A stretch of 64,000 nt of DNA from Streptomyces sp. CCM_MD2014 (GTDB taxonomy: Bacteria > Actinomycetota > Actinomycetes > Streptomycetales > Streptomycetaceae): positions 868,001 to 932,000 of the forward strand of contig NZ_CP009754.1 in assembly GCF_000772045.1 (NCBI RefSeq), read 5' to 3'. The translations under genes and the position numbers were made by a program. Positions 35,424 to 44,312 of this stretch are shown piece after piece; position 1 is the stretch's first letter, and each line of letters opens with the position of its first letter. Under the pieces are notes generated by a model that was not told where the DNA came from, ran no database searches, and saw nothing but the letters and a program-made list of their open reading frames with translations.

Positions 35424-37004
35424 CTACTCCCGTACCGCGAGGGCGGTGGGACCGTCGCCGGAGGCGAGCAGTGCCCGGGTGACGGGGTGCTCCGGGTGCG
35501 CCAGTACGCGTCCGGCGCGGCCCGCTTCGACCACCCGTCCCGCGTCCAGGACGACGATCTGCTGTGCGCGGGCGGCCGCGGCCGTCAGGTCGTGGGTCAC
35601 CATGACGACCGTCAGGCCCAGCGTGCGCCGCAGCGAGTCCAGCAGGTCCAGGACGCCCTTCGCCGTGTCCGGGTCGAGCGCCGAGGTGATCTCGTCGCAG
35701 ACCAGAGCCCTGGGCTCGGCGGCCAGCGTCCGTGCCAGGGCGACGCGTTGACGCTGGCCGCCCGACAGCTCCCCCGGCCGGCGCGCCAGTACGCCGGCTT
35801 CCAGCCCGACGAGCCCGAGCAGCCGTACGGCCTCGGCGGACGCCTCCCGGGCCGACCGGTCCCGTACGCCCCGCAGGGGGCGCGTCAGCGCGGCACTCAC
35901 GGTCTCCCGCGGGTTGAGCGCACCGCGGGTGTCCTGGGCGACGAGCTGCACCGGAGCCCCGCGCCCTCGCGGCACGCCGTCGTCCCTCCAGTCCACACTC
36001 CCGCGCACGGGCGGGTGGAGCCCCGCGAGACAGCGGGCGAGGGTGGTCTTCCCCGACCCCGACGCGCCCACGACGGCGGTGCAGGAGCCTGCCGGGAGGC
36101 TGAGCGAGACGTCGTGGAGCACCGGGACGCGGCTGTGCGCGGCGTGTAGGCCCCGCACGTGAAGTCCCCCGCCGGCGGGGCCGTCGGCGGCGACCCGTGA
36201 CACCTCGTGGCGGAGGGCGCCGGCCGGGGGCGCCTCGGCCGAGCGGACGGGCGGCGGCGTCCCCGGCGGCCCGTCCTCGACGATCCGCCCGCGCTCCAGT
36301 CGTACGACGCGGTCCGCCACGGAGGCGGTCCACGCCGGGGCGTGGCTGACCAGCAGCGCGGCGCGGTCGCCCGCGGACAGGACGTCGGCCAGCAGCCCGC
36401 GCATGCCGTCCGCCAGGACCGGGTCGAGTCCGCTGGTGGGCTCGTCCAGGACCAGCAGGCCGGGACGGCCCGCCAACGCCAGGGCGAGGGCCACCCGTTG
36501 GGCCTGTCCCCCCGACAGCTCCCGGGGCAGGCGTCGCCGGAACGCCCGGTCGGCGGGCAGCCGCACGGACAGCAGCAGCTCACCGACCCGCGTCCGGACC
36601 TCGTCCGTGCCCCTGACGGACGAGCGCAGCCGCACCGCCTCGGCGATCTGGGTGCCGATCCGCAACGCGGGGTTGAGCGAGGAGGCCGGGTCCTGCCCCA
36701 GGAAGGACACCACCCGGCCGCGCAGCCTGCGGGAGCCCGCAGGGTCGAACGGGTCGAGGCCCGCCACCCGGACGGTTCCGCCGCGCACCTCCAGACCGGG
36801 GCGGACGTGCCCGAGCAGGCCGTGCGCCAACGTGCTCTTGCCCGACCCCGACCGCCCCACGACGGCCACCACCTGCCCGCGCGGCACCGACAGGCAGGCG
36901 TTCTCCAGGACGGGCGGCCCGCCGGCCACCGGCCCGACCGTCAGCCCGCGGATCTCGGCGAGCGGGCCGGGGTCCGGCAGCCGGGACGTCGCGCGGCCCG
37001 TCAT
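35424..37004 (-). CDS. Fused dual ATPase of an Opp/Nik-type ABC importer
   Basis: 526 aa holding two ATPase domains in one chain, equivalent to DppD plus DppF. Domain 1: GRSGSGKST, SFLGQDPASSLNP, LSGGQAQRVALALAL and LLVLDEPTSGLDP. Domain 2: GASGSGKTT, QDTRGALNPRETV, LSGGQRQRVALARTL, ALVCDEITSALDP and VTHDLTAAAA. The SLNP/ALNP motifs after the Q-loop are typical of peptide/nickel importers. It is the last gene of a four-gene transporter operon with overlapping starts. Beside a metallophore locus it probably powers uptake of the metal-chelator complex, as the Nik/Opp-type Cnt system does for staphylopine. Confidence 0.87.
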   Translation of the reverse strand: MTGRATSRLPDPGPLAEIRGLTVGPVAGGPPVLENACLSVPRGQVVAVVGRSGSGKSTLAHGLLGHVRPGLEVRGGTVRVAGLDPFDPAGSRRLRGRVVSFLGQDPASSLNPALRIGTQIAEAVRLRSSVRGTDEVRTRVGELLLSVRLPADRAFRRRLPRELSGGQAQRVALALALAGRPGLLVLDEPTSGLDPVLADGMRGLLADVLSAGDRAALLVSHAPAWTASVADRVVRLERGRIVEDGPPGTPPPVRSAEAPPAGALRHEVSRVAADGPAGGGLHVRGLHAAHSRVPVLHDVSLSLPAGSCTAVVGASGSGKTTLARCLAGLHPPVRGSVDWRDDGVPRGRGAPVQLVAQDTRGALNPRETVSAALTRPLRGVRDRSAREASAEAVRLLGLVGLEAGVLARRPGELSGGQRQRVALARTLAAEPRALVCDEITSALDPDTAKGVLDLLDSLRRTLGLTVVMVTHDLTAAAARAQQIVVLDAGRVVEAGRAGRVLAHPEHPVTRALLASGDGPTALAVRE

Positions 37005-37861
37005 GCGGAACCCCGCCCCACCAGGTCCGCCAACCGCCCGGCCAGCAGGCCGACACAGACCGACAACAGCACGAGCAGCAGCGCCGGGGCGAGGAACGGC
37101 GTCGCGGCCAGTGTCGCTCCGGGGGCGTTCTCGCTCACCATGCGTCCCCAGTCCGGCGCCGCTCCGCCCGGTCCGAGGCCGAGGAAGCCGGCGGTGGCCG
37201 TGAGGTGCAGCGAGGCGACCAGGCGCAGTGCGGTGTCCATCAGTGCCGGTCCGGCGATGTTGGGCAGTACGTCGTGGCGCAGCACGGCGCGCCGGGTGTC
37301 GCCACGCGCCAGGGCCGCTTCGACGTACCCGCTGCTGAGCACCGTGTCCGCCGCGGCACGCAGCACGCGGGTGGAGAAGGGGGCGGTGGCGAGGGCGACC
37401 GCGGCCACCAGGGCCGTGTCGCTGCCGGGGAAGCCCGCGGCCAGGACGAGGACGACGAGGAGGGCGGGGAGGACGGCCAGCGCGTCCACGCAGCGCAGCA
37501 GCAGATCGCCCAGCCGTCGGGAGGCCATGGCCGCCAGGACGCCGGCCGTCACGCCGACGGCTCCGGCCGCCGCCGTCCCCGCCAGGGCGGTGAGCACGAT
37601 GGTGCGCCCACCGCTCAGCACGCGGCTCGTCACGTCCCGGCCCAGCACGTCGGTGCCGAGGAGGAACCGGCCGTCGGGCTGCTGGAAGGGGGCGGCGAGC
37701 TGCTCGGTGGGACTGTGCGGCGCGGCCAGGGGGCCCAGCAGGGCGAGCAGGAGGATCAGCCCGGTGCCCAGCCCGGCGAGGAGCGGTGGCCGGGGGCGCC
37801 CGGCCGGGCCGGGCCGGGCGATTCGGGCCCGCCTGCCCGGTGGTGTGAGGACCGTTGTCAT
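37001..37861 (-). CDS. ABC importer permease, DppC/NikC-like
   Basis: 286 aa with about six membrane helices. Family signatures: GRFLLGTDVLGRDVTSRVL near the N-terminal side, and the EAA loop YVEAALARGDTRRAVLRHDVLPN that docks on the ATPase. The ATG overlaps the stop of the partner permease (ATGA), and its stop overlaps the ATPase start. It forms the channel with the product of 37858-38808. Confidence 0.87.
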   Translation of the reverse strand: MTTVLTPPGRRARIARPGPAGRPRPPLLAGLGTGLILLLALLGPLAAPHSPTEQLAAPFQQPDGRFLLGTDVLGRDVTSRVLSGGRTIVLTALAGTAAAGAVGVTAGVLAAMASRRLGDLLLRCVDALAVLPALLVVLVLAAGFPGSDTALVAAVALATAPFSTRVLRAAADTVLSSGYVEAALARGDTRRAVLRHDVLPNIAGPALMDTALRLVASLHLTATAGFLGLGPGGAAPDWGRMVSENAPGATLAATPFLAPALLLVLLSVCVGLLAGRLADLVGRGSA

Positions 37862-38808
37862 CGCCCGTGCCCTTCCCGTGCGCCCAGCAGTCGCGCGCAG
37901 ACGTCGCCCGCCAGCAGTACGAGGAGCATCACGCCGGCGAGTGCGGTGGCGATGCCCTGCACCATCGGTATGTCCCGTGCCGCGACGGCCAGTTGCAGTT
38001 CCCGGCCGATGCCCGGGTAGTCGAAGACGTTCTCCGCCACCACCGCCGAGCCGACCAGCGCCCCCGTGGTGAGGGTGAGGGCCTGCACGGCGGGGCCGGC
38101 CGCGTTGGGGAGGACGTGACGGACCGCGAGGCGCACCCCGCGCACGCCGTTGAGCCGTGCGGCCTCGGCGTAGGGGGAGGCCGCCGCGTCCGCGACGGAG
38201 ACCCGCAGCAGCCGGGTGGCCACCGAGAGACCGACCGCGCTCAGCGTCAGTACGGGCAGAACCAGCGCGTGCGGCACGTCGAGCGGCGTACCGCCCAGAG
38301 GGATGACGGAGACGCGCGGGAGGATCTCCAGCCACACCGCCAGCACCGCGACGAGCAACGCGGCCATGACGAACTCGGGTACGGCGGCCAGGACCTGCGC
38401 GGTCGTCGAGACGAGGCGGTCGGCGGCGCCCCCGCGCATCCCGGTCCACAGGCCCAGCAGCACGGCGAGCGGCGCGGTGACCGCGAGCGTGAGTCCGGCC
38501 AGGAGCAGGCTGTTGGGCAGGCGGGTGGCGAGGACCTCGGTGACCGGCCGGTCCCCCACGAAGCCCCGGCCCAGGTCGCCCCGGACCGCGCCCGCCACCC
38601 AGATTGCGTACCGTTCGGCGGCCGGGCGGTCCAGCCCGAGTTCGGCCCGGACCTCCGCGCGCTGCGCCTCGGAGGCGTCCACCCCGGCGACGGCGCTGAC
38701 CGCGTCCCCCGGAAGGACGGCCGTGGCGGCGAAGATCAGCGCCGAGAGTACGGCGAGCAGGACGGCCCCCGCAGCCAGGCGACGGCCGACGAAGACGGTC
38801 AGGCTCAC
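37858..38808 (-). CDS. ABC importer permease, DppB/NikB-like
   Basis: 316 aa, about six membrane helices. N-terminal VGRRLAAGAVLLAVLSALIF, then LGLDRPAAERYAIWVAGAVRGDLGRGF, and an EAA loop YAEAARLNGVRGVRLAVRHVLPNAAGP; the C-terminal ENVFDYPGIGREL motif is typical of the family. The GTG overlaps the substrate-binding protein stop (GTGA). Channel partner of the DppC-like protein. Confidence 0.87.
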   Translation of the reverse strand: MSLTVFVGRRLAAGAVLLAVLSALIFAATAVLPGDAVSAVAGVDASEAQRAEVRAELGLDRPAAERYAIWVAGAVRGDLGRGFVGDRPVTEVLATRLPNSLLLAGLTLAVTAPLAVLLGLWTGMRGGAADRLVSTTAQVLAAVPEFVMAALLVAVLAVWLEILPRVSVIPLGGTPLDVPHALVLPVLTLSAVGLSVATRLLRVSVADAAASPYAEAARLNGVRGVRLAVRHVLPNAAGPAVQALTLTTGALVGSAVVAENVFDYPGIGRELQLAVAARDIPMVQGIATALAGVMLLVLLAGDVCARLLGAREGHGR

Positions 38809-40391
38809 GCCAGCGACGCCTGTGAGAAGCCGGGAAACTGCTCGAAGAGATCGTCGCGTATGCCCCGGACGCCCTTGGCCTTGGCGTTCAGGTTGGGTTT
38901 GAAGACCGGGAGCACCTGATTGCCCTCCTCCCAGCGGGTGCGCTGCGCCCGCGTGCCCAGCTTCTTCGCCTCGGCCGGGTCGCTCTCGGCCCGGGCCCGG
39001 GCGACGAGGGTGTCGGTGGCGGACTCCTTCCAGCCGAACGCGGACGGCGACCCGCCCGCCGTGCTCATCTGGTAGGTCGACAGCGCGGGGACGGGCATCT
39101 GGTACGCACCGGCCAGCGGCAGCGCCGCGTAGGCGGAAAAGTCCGCGTAGAGCTGTCCCGCGGGCAGTTCCCGCAGCGACGCGCGGACACCGGCCTTCTT
39201 CAGGTCCTCGACGAAGAGGGTGGCCGTCTCCACCATGCCGGGCGTCTCGGGGCCGGTCGTCAGCGTCACCTCCGTCCCGTCGGCCCCGGCCTGCTTCAGC
39301 AGCGCGCGGGCCCGCTCCGGGTCGTGGGCGCGCTGGGGCAGGCCCTCCGCGTAGTCGGGGAAGCCGATGGCGGGCAGGTCGTTGCCGACCTGTGCGCTGC
39401 CGTAGAACACCGTCTTCACCATGGCCTCGCGGTCGACCGCGAGCTTGAACGCCTCTCGCACCCGCGGGTCGTCGAAGGGCTTGACGCCCATGTTCATCTG
39501 GAAGGACAGGCCGACCAGGTAAGGACTCCTCGTGGGGACGAGCTCGACCGCGCCGTTGTCGTCCAGCGTGCGCGCGGTGACCGGAGAGAGGTCGTGCGCG
39601 AAGTCGATCTCACCGCTGGTGAGCGCCCCCGCCCGGGCGGTCGAGTCCGCGATCGACCGCAGTTCCAGGCCGTCCAGGCGGGGCACGTGGCCGTAGTGGT
39701 CGTCGTAGCGCTCGAACGCCGAGCCCTGGCCGGGCGTGAACTCGGTCAGCCGGAAGGGGCCGCAACTGGGCATGCCCTTTTGGAAGTCGACGGTGCCGTC
39801 CTTGACGACGAGGAAGTTGCCCTGGCAGAGGATCATGCGGCCGTCGGCGATGGGCCGGAGCGTGGGCAGTACGACCTTCAGGTCGCCGTCGGCCTTGGCG
39901 TGCGCGAGGTCGAAGTTGGCGGCGGCGAGCCGGTACACGGGCAGCTTGCTCCCGGCCGCCAGGACGCTGAGCGAGTGCAGGATGTCGGCGGCGGTCAGTT
40001 CGGAGCCGTCGGTGAAGCGGACGCCGGGCCGCACGTGCAGGGTGTAGGCCGACAGGTCGTCGGAGACGTCGATGCCTTCGAGCACGCCGTAGCGCACCCC
40101 GTCGGGCCCGCTGGGGTCCAGGTTGCCCAGTGTGCCGTGCCAGGCCCGCGCCCGCACCAGGTCCAGCGCGGACGGGCCGTTGAAGAAGTCGAGCGTCTCG
40201 GAGGCGCCGCCGCCGACGAAGGCGGCCCGGAGGGTGCCTCCCGAGCGGGACGAGGAACCCGGGCCCGGCTTCCGGTCCGGGCCGGGCTCGTCGGTGGAGC
40301 ACGCCGCCAGCAGGCCGGAGCCCGCCGCCAGAGCCGCTGCCCCCGCCGCTCCGCGGCGGAGGAAGGCACGGCGATCGATCTGTCTGGACAT
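38805..40391 (-). CDS. Tat-exported substrate-binding lipoprotein of the Opp/Nik-type importer
   Basis: 528 aa. The N-terminus has a twin-arginine motif (DRRAFLRRG), a hydrophobic stretch and a lipobox LLAAC, so it is exported folded and lipid-anchored. The mature part is a family 5 extracellular solute-binding protein: GGTLRAAFVGG, SDDLSAYTLHVRPGVRFTDGSELTAADILHSL, MPSCGPFRLTEF and DPRVREAFKLAVDREAMV. The ATG has AGGAG close upstream. A homologue sits at the same place in the coelibactin locus. It probably binds the zinc-metallophore complex. Confidence 0.87.
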   Translation of the reverse strand: MSRQIDRRAFLRRGAAGAAALAAGSGLLAACSTDEPGPDRKPGPGSSSRSGGTLRAAFVGGGASETLDFFNGPSALDLVRARAWHGTLGNLDPSGPDGVRYGVLEGIDVSDDLSAYTLHVRPGVRFTDGSELTAADILHSLSVLAAGSKLPVYRLAAANFDLAHAKADGDLKVVLPTLRPIADGRMILCQGNFLVVKDGTVDFQKGMPSCGPFRLTEFTPGQGSAFERYDDHYGHVPRLDGLELRSIADSTARAGALTSGEIDFAHDLSPVTARTLDDNGAVELVPTRSPYLVGLSFQMNMGVKPFDDPRVREAFKLAVDREAMVKTVFYGSAQVGNDLPAIGFPDYAEGLPQRAHDPERARALLKQAGADGTEVTLTTGPETPGMVETATLFVEDLKKAGVRASLRELPAGQLYADFSAYAALPLAGAYQMPVPALSTYQMSTAGGSPSAFGWKESATDTLVARARAESDPAEAKKLGTRAQRTRWEEGNQVLPVFKPNLNAKAKGVRGIRDDLFEQFPGFSQASLA

Positions 40392-40503
40392 GCTTCTCCT
40401 TGACGTTCTGCTGAGCCGGTCGGAGCGCCGTGGGCGGTCCACGGCGGGTGAGGTGGGGCCGACGGGGGGCAGGGTGCCGTGCGGGCCGGTGGTGTGCGAC
40501 GCC

Positions 40504-40722
40504 CTAGCGCAGGGCGAGAGCGCCGGACGGACAGGCCCGCACGGCCGCGCGCACGGCTTGGGCGCAGGACGCGGAGGGCTCTTCGTCCAGGACGAGCACG
40601 AGTCCGTCCTCGTCCTGGTCGAACACGGCGGGCGCGGCGAGCACGCACTGCCCGGCACCCACACACCGGTCCCGCTCCGCGCCGACCTTCCCGGCACCGC
40701 GCGCCTTGTCCGCCGAGGTCAT
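40504..40722 (-). CDS. Small ferredoxin, probable P450 electron donor
   Basis: 72 aa. Cysteines in DRCVGAGQCVLAAPAVF near the N-terminus, a mid Cys, and CPSGAL near the C-terminus give the [3Fe-4S] ferredoxin layout of the type that serves actinobacterial P450 enzymes. The ATG at 40722 is preferred over the ATG at 40749 because a long G-rich ribosome site directly precedes it. It is the first gene after a Zur-like promoter, 112 bp ahead of the importer operon. Confidence 0.85.
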   Translation of the reverse strand: MTSADKARGAGKVGAERDRCVGAGQCVLAAPAVFDQDEDGLVLVLDEEPSASCAQAVRAAVRACPSGALALR

Positions 40723-40772
40723 GAGGCCCCCTCCCCTGTCGGTGCACAAGCGATCGCCCGTGCACCGGTCAG

Positions 40773-40802
40773 AGATTATTCGGTAATGACTTCCATATTC
40801 AA
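40773..40802 (-). promoter_or_regulatory. Promoter with Zur-like box upstream of ferredoxin/importer genes
   Basis: Minus-strand TTGAAT (40802-40797), an 18-bp spacer and TAATCT (40778-40773) form a good promoter. The 15-bp element TGACTTCCATATTCA (40787-40801) overlaps the -35. It shares its outer bases with the box at 45213-45227: both read AATGAC, seven variable bases, then TTCAATAA. That supports one regulator for both sites, probably Zur. Confidence 0.6.
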
Positions 40803-40824
40803 TAAGTCGGGCGGAACGCGTGGA

Positions 40825-42024
40825 TCAGTGGCCGGCGACCGTGCCGGAGAGTTCGTTGGTGCTCTTCGGCAGCGTCACCGACGTCAGCTTCTCGCCCGAC
40901 TCCAGGTCGAAGGCGTGCAGCCGGCGCTTGCCGGGCTCGGAGACGTACGCCGTGTGGTCACGGACGAACAGGGTGGGCCTGGGCTGCTGCCAGTCCAGGG
41001 GCTCCGTCCAGTCGCCGACCGCGTCGATCTTCTTCTCCACCTTGCCGGTCTCCGGGTCGACGACGTGGAGGACGCCGTTGGTGCCGAGGACGAGGGCCTC
41101 GCCGTGCGGGCCGCGGGCGAGGGAGCGGAAGGAGTAGCTGGTGCCGAGGTCGACCAGCTTCATCTTCGCGGTACGGGTGTCGATCAGCGCTATGCGGGTG
41201 GGTCGTTCCAGTTCGGCCTCGGGGTCGGTCTTGTAGTCGCCGAGGAGGATCGGGGAGGCGTCGCTGCCGGCCTGGTTGCCGGTGCGGGCATACTCGTCGG
41301 GGGCGTCGACCTTGGTGAACTTGCCGTCCTTGTAGAGGAGTACGCCGTCCTCGCAGCCGAATCCGACCACCTCTCCCCCGGCCGCGGCCTCGCCGTGGAC
41401 ACCCGGGCAGTTCTCGGCGCGGGCGATCTCCTTGTCGTTCTTGTCCAGCACCAGGGCGCCGGTGCGCTTCTCCTCCGTGCCCAGGGTGGTGACGAGTTCG
41501 CCGTCGGCCAGTTCGATGGCGACGCCGTGGTGGGGTTCGGCGGAGGTGTAGGTGCGGGTCTGCGGCTTGGCGCCGCCGCCGAGGCCGGCCGGGTCGAAGA
41601 CGTTCACCTCGCCGGTGCCGTCGGTGAACAGGACCGTCCTGCCGGCGTGACGCACGACGTGACCGGGCTTGGCACCCTTGAACTCGGCGTCCGTGAAGGT
41701 CTGCCGGACGGCGTCGAAGACCCGGAAGCCGCTGTCGGTGGAGACGACGACGTGGTCCTCGTCGCCCGCCGGGTTGACCCGGTTGAATCCGGGCAGCTCG
41801 ACGGTCTTCGCCAGTTTCAGGGTCGCGCCGTCGAGGACGTACAGTCCCCCGTCGTAGGTGGCGACCAGCGGGTTGTCGACCGCGGCGGCCCGGCTGCTCC
41901 TCGTCTGCTTCGGCTCGGCGTCGGACGAGGCGTCGTCGCTGCCGCCGCAGGCGGTCAGCGCCATCGATGCCGTCAGGACGAGGGTTGTCGCCGTCAGCTT
42001 TCCGGCGCGCGTCGGCTTGTTCAT
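40825..42024 (-). CDS. aztD: Zinc metallochaperone-like lipoprotein, AztD family
   Basis: 399 aa from the ATG at 42024 (AGAGGAA about 9 bases upstream). A signal peptide ends in lipobox LTAC at a predicted lipid-anchored Cys. The rest is a beta-propeller of repeated YVLDGATLK-, VFDAVRQ- and VVDPETGK-type blades. Histidine-bearing turns KPGHVVRHAGRT and AEPHHGVAIEL and a pair of Cys in CPGVHGEAAAGG...FGCEDG resemble AztD, which hands zinc to the importer's binding protein AztC. It lies 87 bp after the zinc-binding protein gene in the same direction. The AztD assignment rests on context and motif memory. Confidence 0.68.
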   Translation of the reverse strand: MNKPTRAGKLTATTLVLTASMALTACGGSDDASSDAEPKQTRSSRAAAVDNPLVATYDGGLYVLDGATLKLAKTVELPGFNRVNPAGDEDHVVVSTDSGFRVFDAVRQTFTDAEFKGAKPGHVVRHAGRTVLFTDGTGEVNVFDPAGLGGGAKPQTRTYTSAEPHHGVAIELADGELVTTLGTEEKRTGALVLDKNDKEIARAENCPGVHGEAAAGGEVVGFGCEDGVLLYKDGKFTKVDAPDEYARTGNQAGSDASPILLGDYKTDPEAELERPTRIALIDTRTAKMKLVDLGTSYSFRSLARGPHGEALVLGTNGVLHVVDPETGKVEKKIDAVGDWTEPLDWQQPRPTLFVRDHTAYVSEPGKRRLHAFDLESGEKLTSVTLPKSTNELSGTVAGH

Positions 42025-42111
42025 CGCGTGTGGTTCCTCTCCGGCCCCGTGCGGGGCGGTTTTCGGGGATGGAGCGGCCGGCACCCGGTGTGCCGCGCCG
42101 CGGGGGTTCGT

Positions 42112-43074
42112 TCAGTTGCCGCTGAGGCCCTCGGTCATCGCCGAGGTGTTGGCGCGCATCATGTCCAGGTAGGTACCGGCGCCCCCGCCCTTCTCGGTCA
42201 GCGACTCGGAGTACAGCGCGACGACGTCCACGTCGCCGCCCATCTCCCGGCGCAGGACCTCGGCCAGCCGGGTGGGCCGGGAGGAGTCGGCGAAGACGGT
42301 GCGCACTCCCGCCTTCTCCATGGCCCGGGTGAGGGAGCGCAGGTCGGAGGAGCTGGGTGAGGCGAGGGTCGTGCCGCTGGGGATGACCGCGCCGATCACG
42401 CGGAAACCGAAACGGTCGGCGAGGTAGCCGAAGACGTGGTGGTTGGTCACCAGGGCGCGCCGGTCCTCGGGGATGGCCGCGAAGGACTTCTCCATCCAGG
42501 CGGTGAGGCCGGCGAGTCGGCCGTCGTAGCGTTCGGCGTTGTCCCGGACGGCCTTCTCGTCCACGCCGTCGACGTGCTCGACGATCTCGTCGGCGATCAG
42601 GCCGGCCGCCTTGCGCACCCGGTCGGGGTCGGTCCAGAAGTGCGGGTCGGGCTCCCCCGCTTCCTCCGCGGGACCCCCCTCGTCCCCGCTGTGGAAGGTG
42701 AGCGGGTCGGCCGCCTCGCCGGCCGCGAAGGTGGCCACGCCCGATGCTCGGGCCGCCTCCACGTGCCGCAGTACGTTCTCCTCCAGCCCGAGCCCGTTGT
42801 AGACGACCAGGTCCGCCTGCTCCAGTTCGGCGGCCTGCACGGCCGACAGACCGAAGGAGTGCGGGTCCGCGTTGGGTTTCATCAGCACGCTGACGCTGGC
42901 CTGGTCCCCGGCGATCTCCCGGGTGATGTCACCGAGGATGTTGGTCGTCACCACGATCCGCGGCCGGTCGTCGCCGCCGCTCGCGCAGCCGGTCGCCGTG
43001 CCGGCCAGAACGCAGAAGCTGACCAGGCTCAGCACCAGGGCGCGCACCCGCGCCACCCCCACGCGCACGCTCAT
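42112..43074 (-). CDS. aztC: Zinc-binding lipoprotein of an ABC importer (ZnuA/AztC family)
   Basis: 320 aa cluster A-I solute-binding protein. Lipoprotein signal ending TATGC. Metal-site residues are visible: His in NADPHSFG, His in DPHFWTDP, His in TNHHVFGYLADRFGF, and an acidic residue in the last domain (VFADSS or LYSESL). The long His-rich loop of ZnuA is missing and replaced by a short acidic segment (FHSGDEGGPAEEAGEPDPH), as in AztC proteins that receive zinc from AztD. The start overlaps the stop of the preceding propeller lipoprotein gene. Confidence 0.82.
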   Translation of the reverse strand: MSVRVGVARVRALVLSLVSFCVLAGTATGCASGGDDRPRIVVTTNILGDITREIAGDQASVSVLMKPNADPHSFGLSAVQAAELEQADLVVYNGLGLEENVLRHVEAARASGVATFAAGEAADPLTFHSGDEGGPAEEAGEPDPHFWTDPDRVRKAAGLIADEIVEHVDGVDEKAVRDNAERYDGRLAGLTAWMEKSFAAIPEDRRALVTNHHVFGYLADRFGFRVIGAVIPSGTTLASPSSSDLRSLTRAMEKAGVRTVFADSSRPTRLAEVLRREMGGDVDVVALYSESLTEKGGGAGTYLDMMRANTSAMTEGLSGN

Positions 43075-44303
43075 CGGCCCGTCTCCGCCATCAGGGACGG
43101 CCTGACGTCCAGCTCGAACGTGCGGGCGATGCGGAGGTAGTCGTTGTAGTCGATCTCGTACACGCGCCTGCCCGAGGGATCGTTGAGGTACGCCCGGCTG
43201 CGGTCGACCTCGATCACCGGCGCCGCGGACGTACCGGAAGCGGCGTCGGAGGCGCCCTTCAGCAGGGGCTTCGTGACCGCGATCTCCTTGCCGTCGGCCG
43301 TGTCGTAGCCGTGGAGGGCTCCGTCGGACTCCAGGACGAGCAACGGCGCGCCCTCGCCGGCGGTGTTCGCGGCGACCACGGGACCGGTCTCCACCCGGGT
43401 CCAGGCCTGCTCAGTGACGTCGAGGACCCAGACGGCCTCCTTCCCGGCGGGTGCGGTGAGCGTGCTGCTGCCCGGACGGTGCCGGAACCGTGTGGCCCGC
43501 TCCGTCTTCGGTACGTCCTCGCCGTACGGGATCTTCTCGACGCCGAAGGCGCCGTCGTCCTCGTGGACGAGCAGGGCGCCGTCGGCGCAGGCGAGGACGA
43601 TCCCCCGCCGGGTGACGGCGTCGCCCTCCGGGTCCTGGCACTCGGACTCCGGGGAGGCGACGCGCCGGCCGGACCGGTCGAGCACGACCACCTGCGCGGG
43701 GCCCTCGCCGTCCCCGGTGAGGGCGACGAGGTGTTCCGCGTACGGGATCACGGGCCCGGCGTAGGCACCGGGGAGGGCGACCGGTGTGCCGATCTTCCCC
43801 TTCTCCAAGTCTCCACGGTCATACGCGCCCGCCTTTCCGTCCTCGCCCGTCACCACGGTCACGCCGGTGTCGCTGCGGACGCTCGTGCCGGACCCGCCGG
43901 GGAGTTCGCCCACTTCCCTGGTCTTCGCGCGGTAGTAGTGCACATGGTCTCCGTGGTCGACCATCCACGCGCCGCCGTCGAGGACGTGGGTGCCGTCGGT
44001 GCCGTGGAAGTAGCCGAAGCGGCCGTCCGTGGTGAGTCCGGTGACGCTCGCCCTGCGTGCCGTCTCGTGCACCTTGCCGGTGATCAGGTCCAGCACCCGG
44101 GTCTCGCCCGTGGCGCTGTCCCCCAGCAGCAGCCGGGACTGCTGCTCGGCCGCCTCGCTCGCGCCTTCGACGTAGCCGTGGGGGGCGGGCGCGGTTTCCG
44201 ACGGGGGCTCGGGGGCGTCGTCCCGGCCGGCGCACCCCGCGGTCAGCAGGACCGCGGACAGGAGTGCCGGCGCCAGGAGCGTGACGTTTCTTCGGACGAA
44301 CAT
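43071..44303 (-). CDS. Second AztD-like beta-propeller lipoprotein
   Basis: 410 aa with a signal peptide and lipobox TAGC. Like the protein at 40825-42024 it is a predicted beta-propeller (VLDLITGK, VVLDRSGR, YDTADGKE blades), but the two are diverged. It carries a His cluster WMVDHGDHVHYY, characteristic of a surface metal site, which the other lacks; it keeps the paired Cys (SECQD...LACADG) but not the nearby His. It lies between the permease gene (9 bp) and the zinc-binding protein gene (4-base overlap), so it should act with them. Confidence 0.7.
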   Translation of the reverse strand: MFVRRNVTLLAPALLSAVLLTAGCAGRDDAPEPPSETAPAPHGYVEGASEAAEQQSRLLLGDSATGETRVLDLITGKVHETARRASVTGLTTDGRFGYFHGTDGTHVLDGGAWMVDHGDHVHYYRAKTREVGELPGGSGTSVRSDTGVTVVTGEDGKAGAYDRGDLEKGKIGTPVALPGAYAGPVIPYAEHLVALTGDGEGPAQVVVLDRSGRRVASPESECQDPEGDAVTRRGIVLACADGALLVHEDDGAFGVEKIPYGEDVPKTERATRFRHRPGSSTLTAPAGKEAVWVLDVTEQAWTRVETGPVVAANTAGEGAPLLVLESDGALHGYDTADGKEIAVTKPLLKGASDAASGTSAAPVIEVDRSRAYLNDPSGRRVYEIDYNDYLRIARTFELDVRPSLMAETGR

Positions 44304-44312
44304 GGGACCGCC

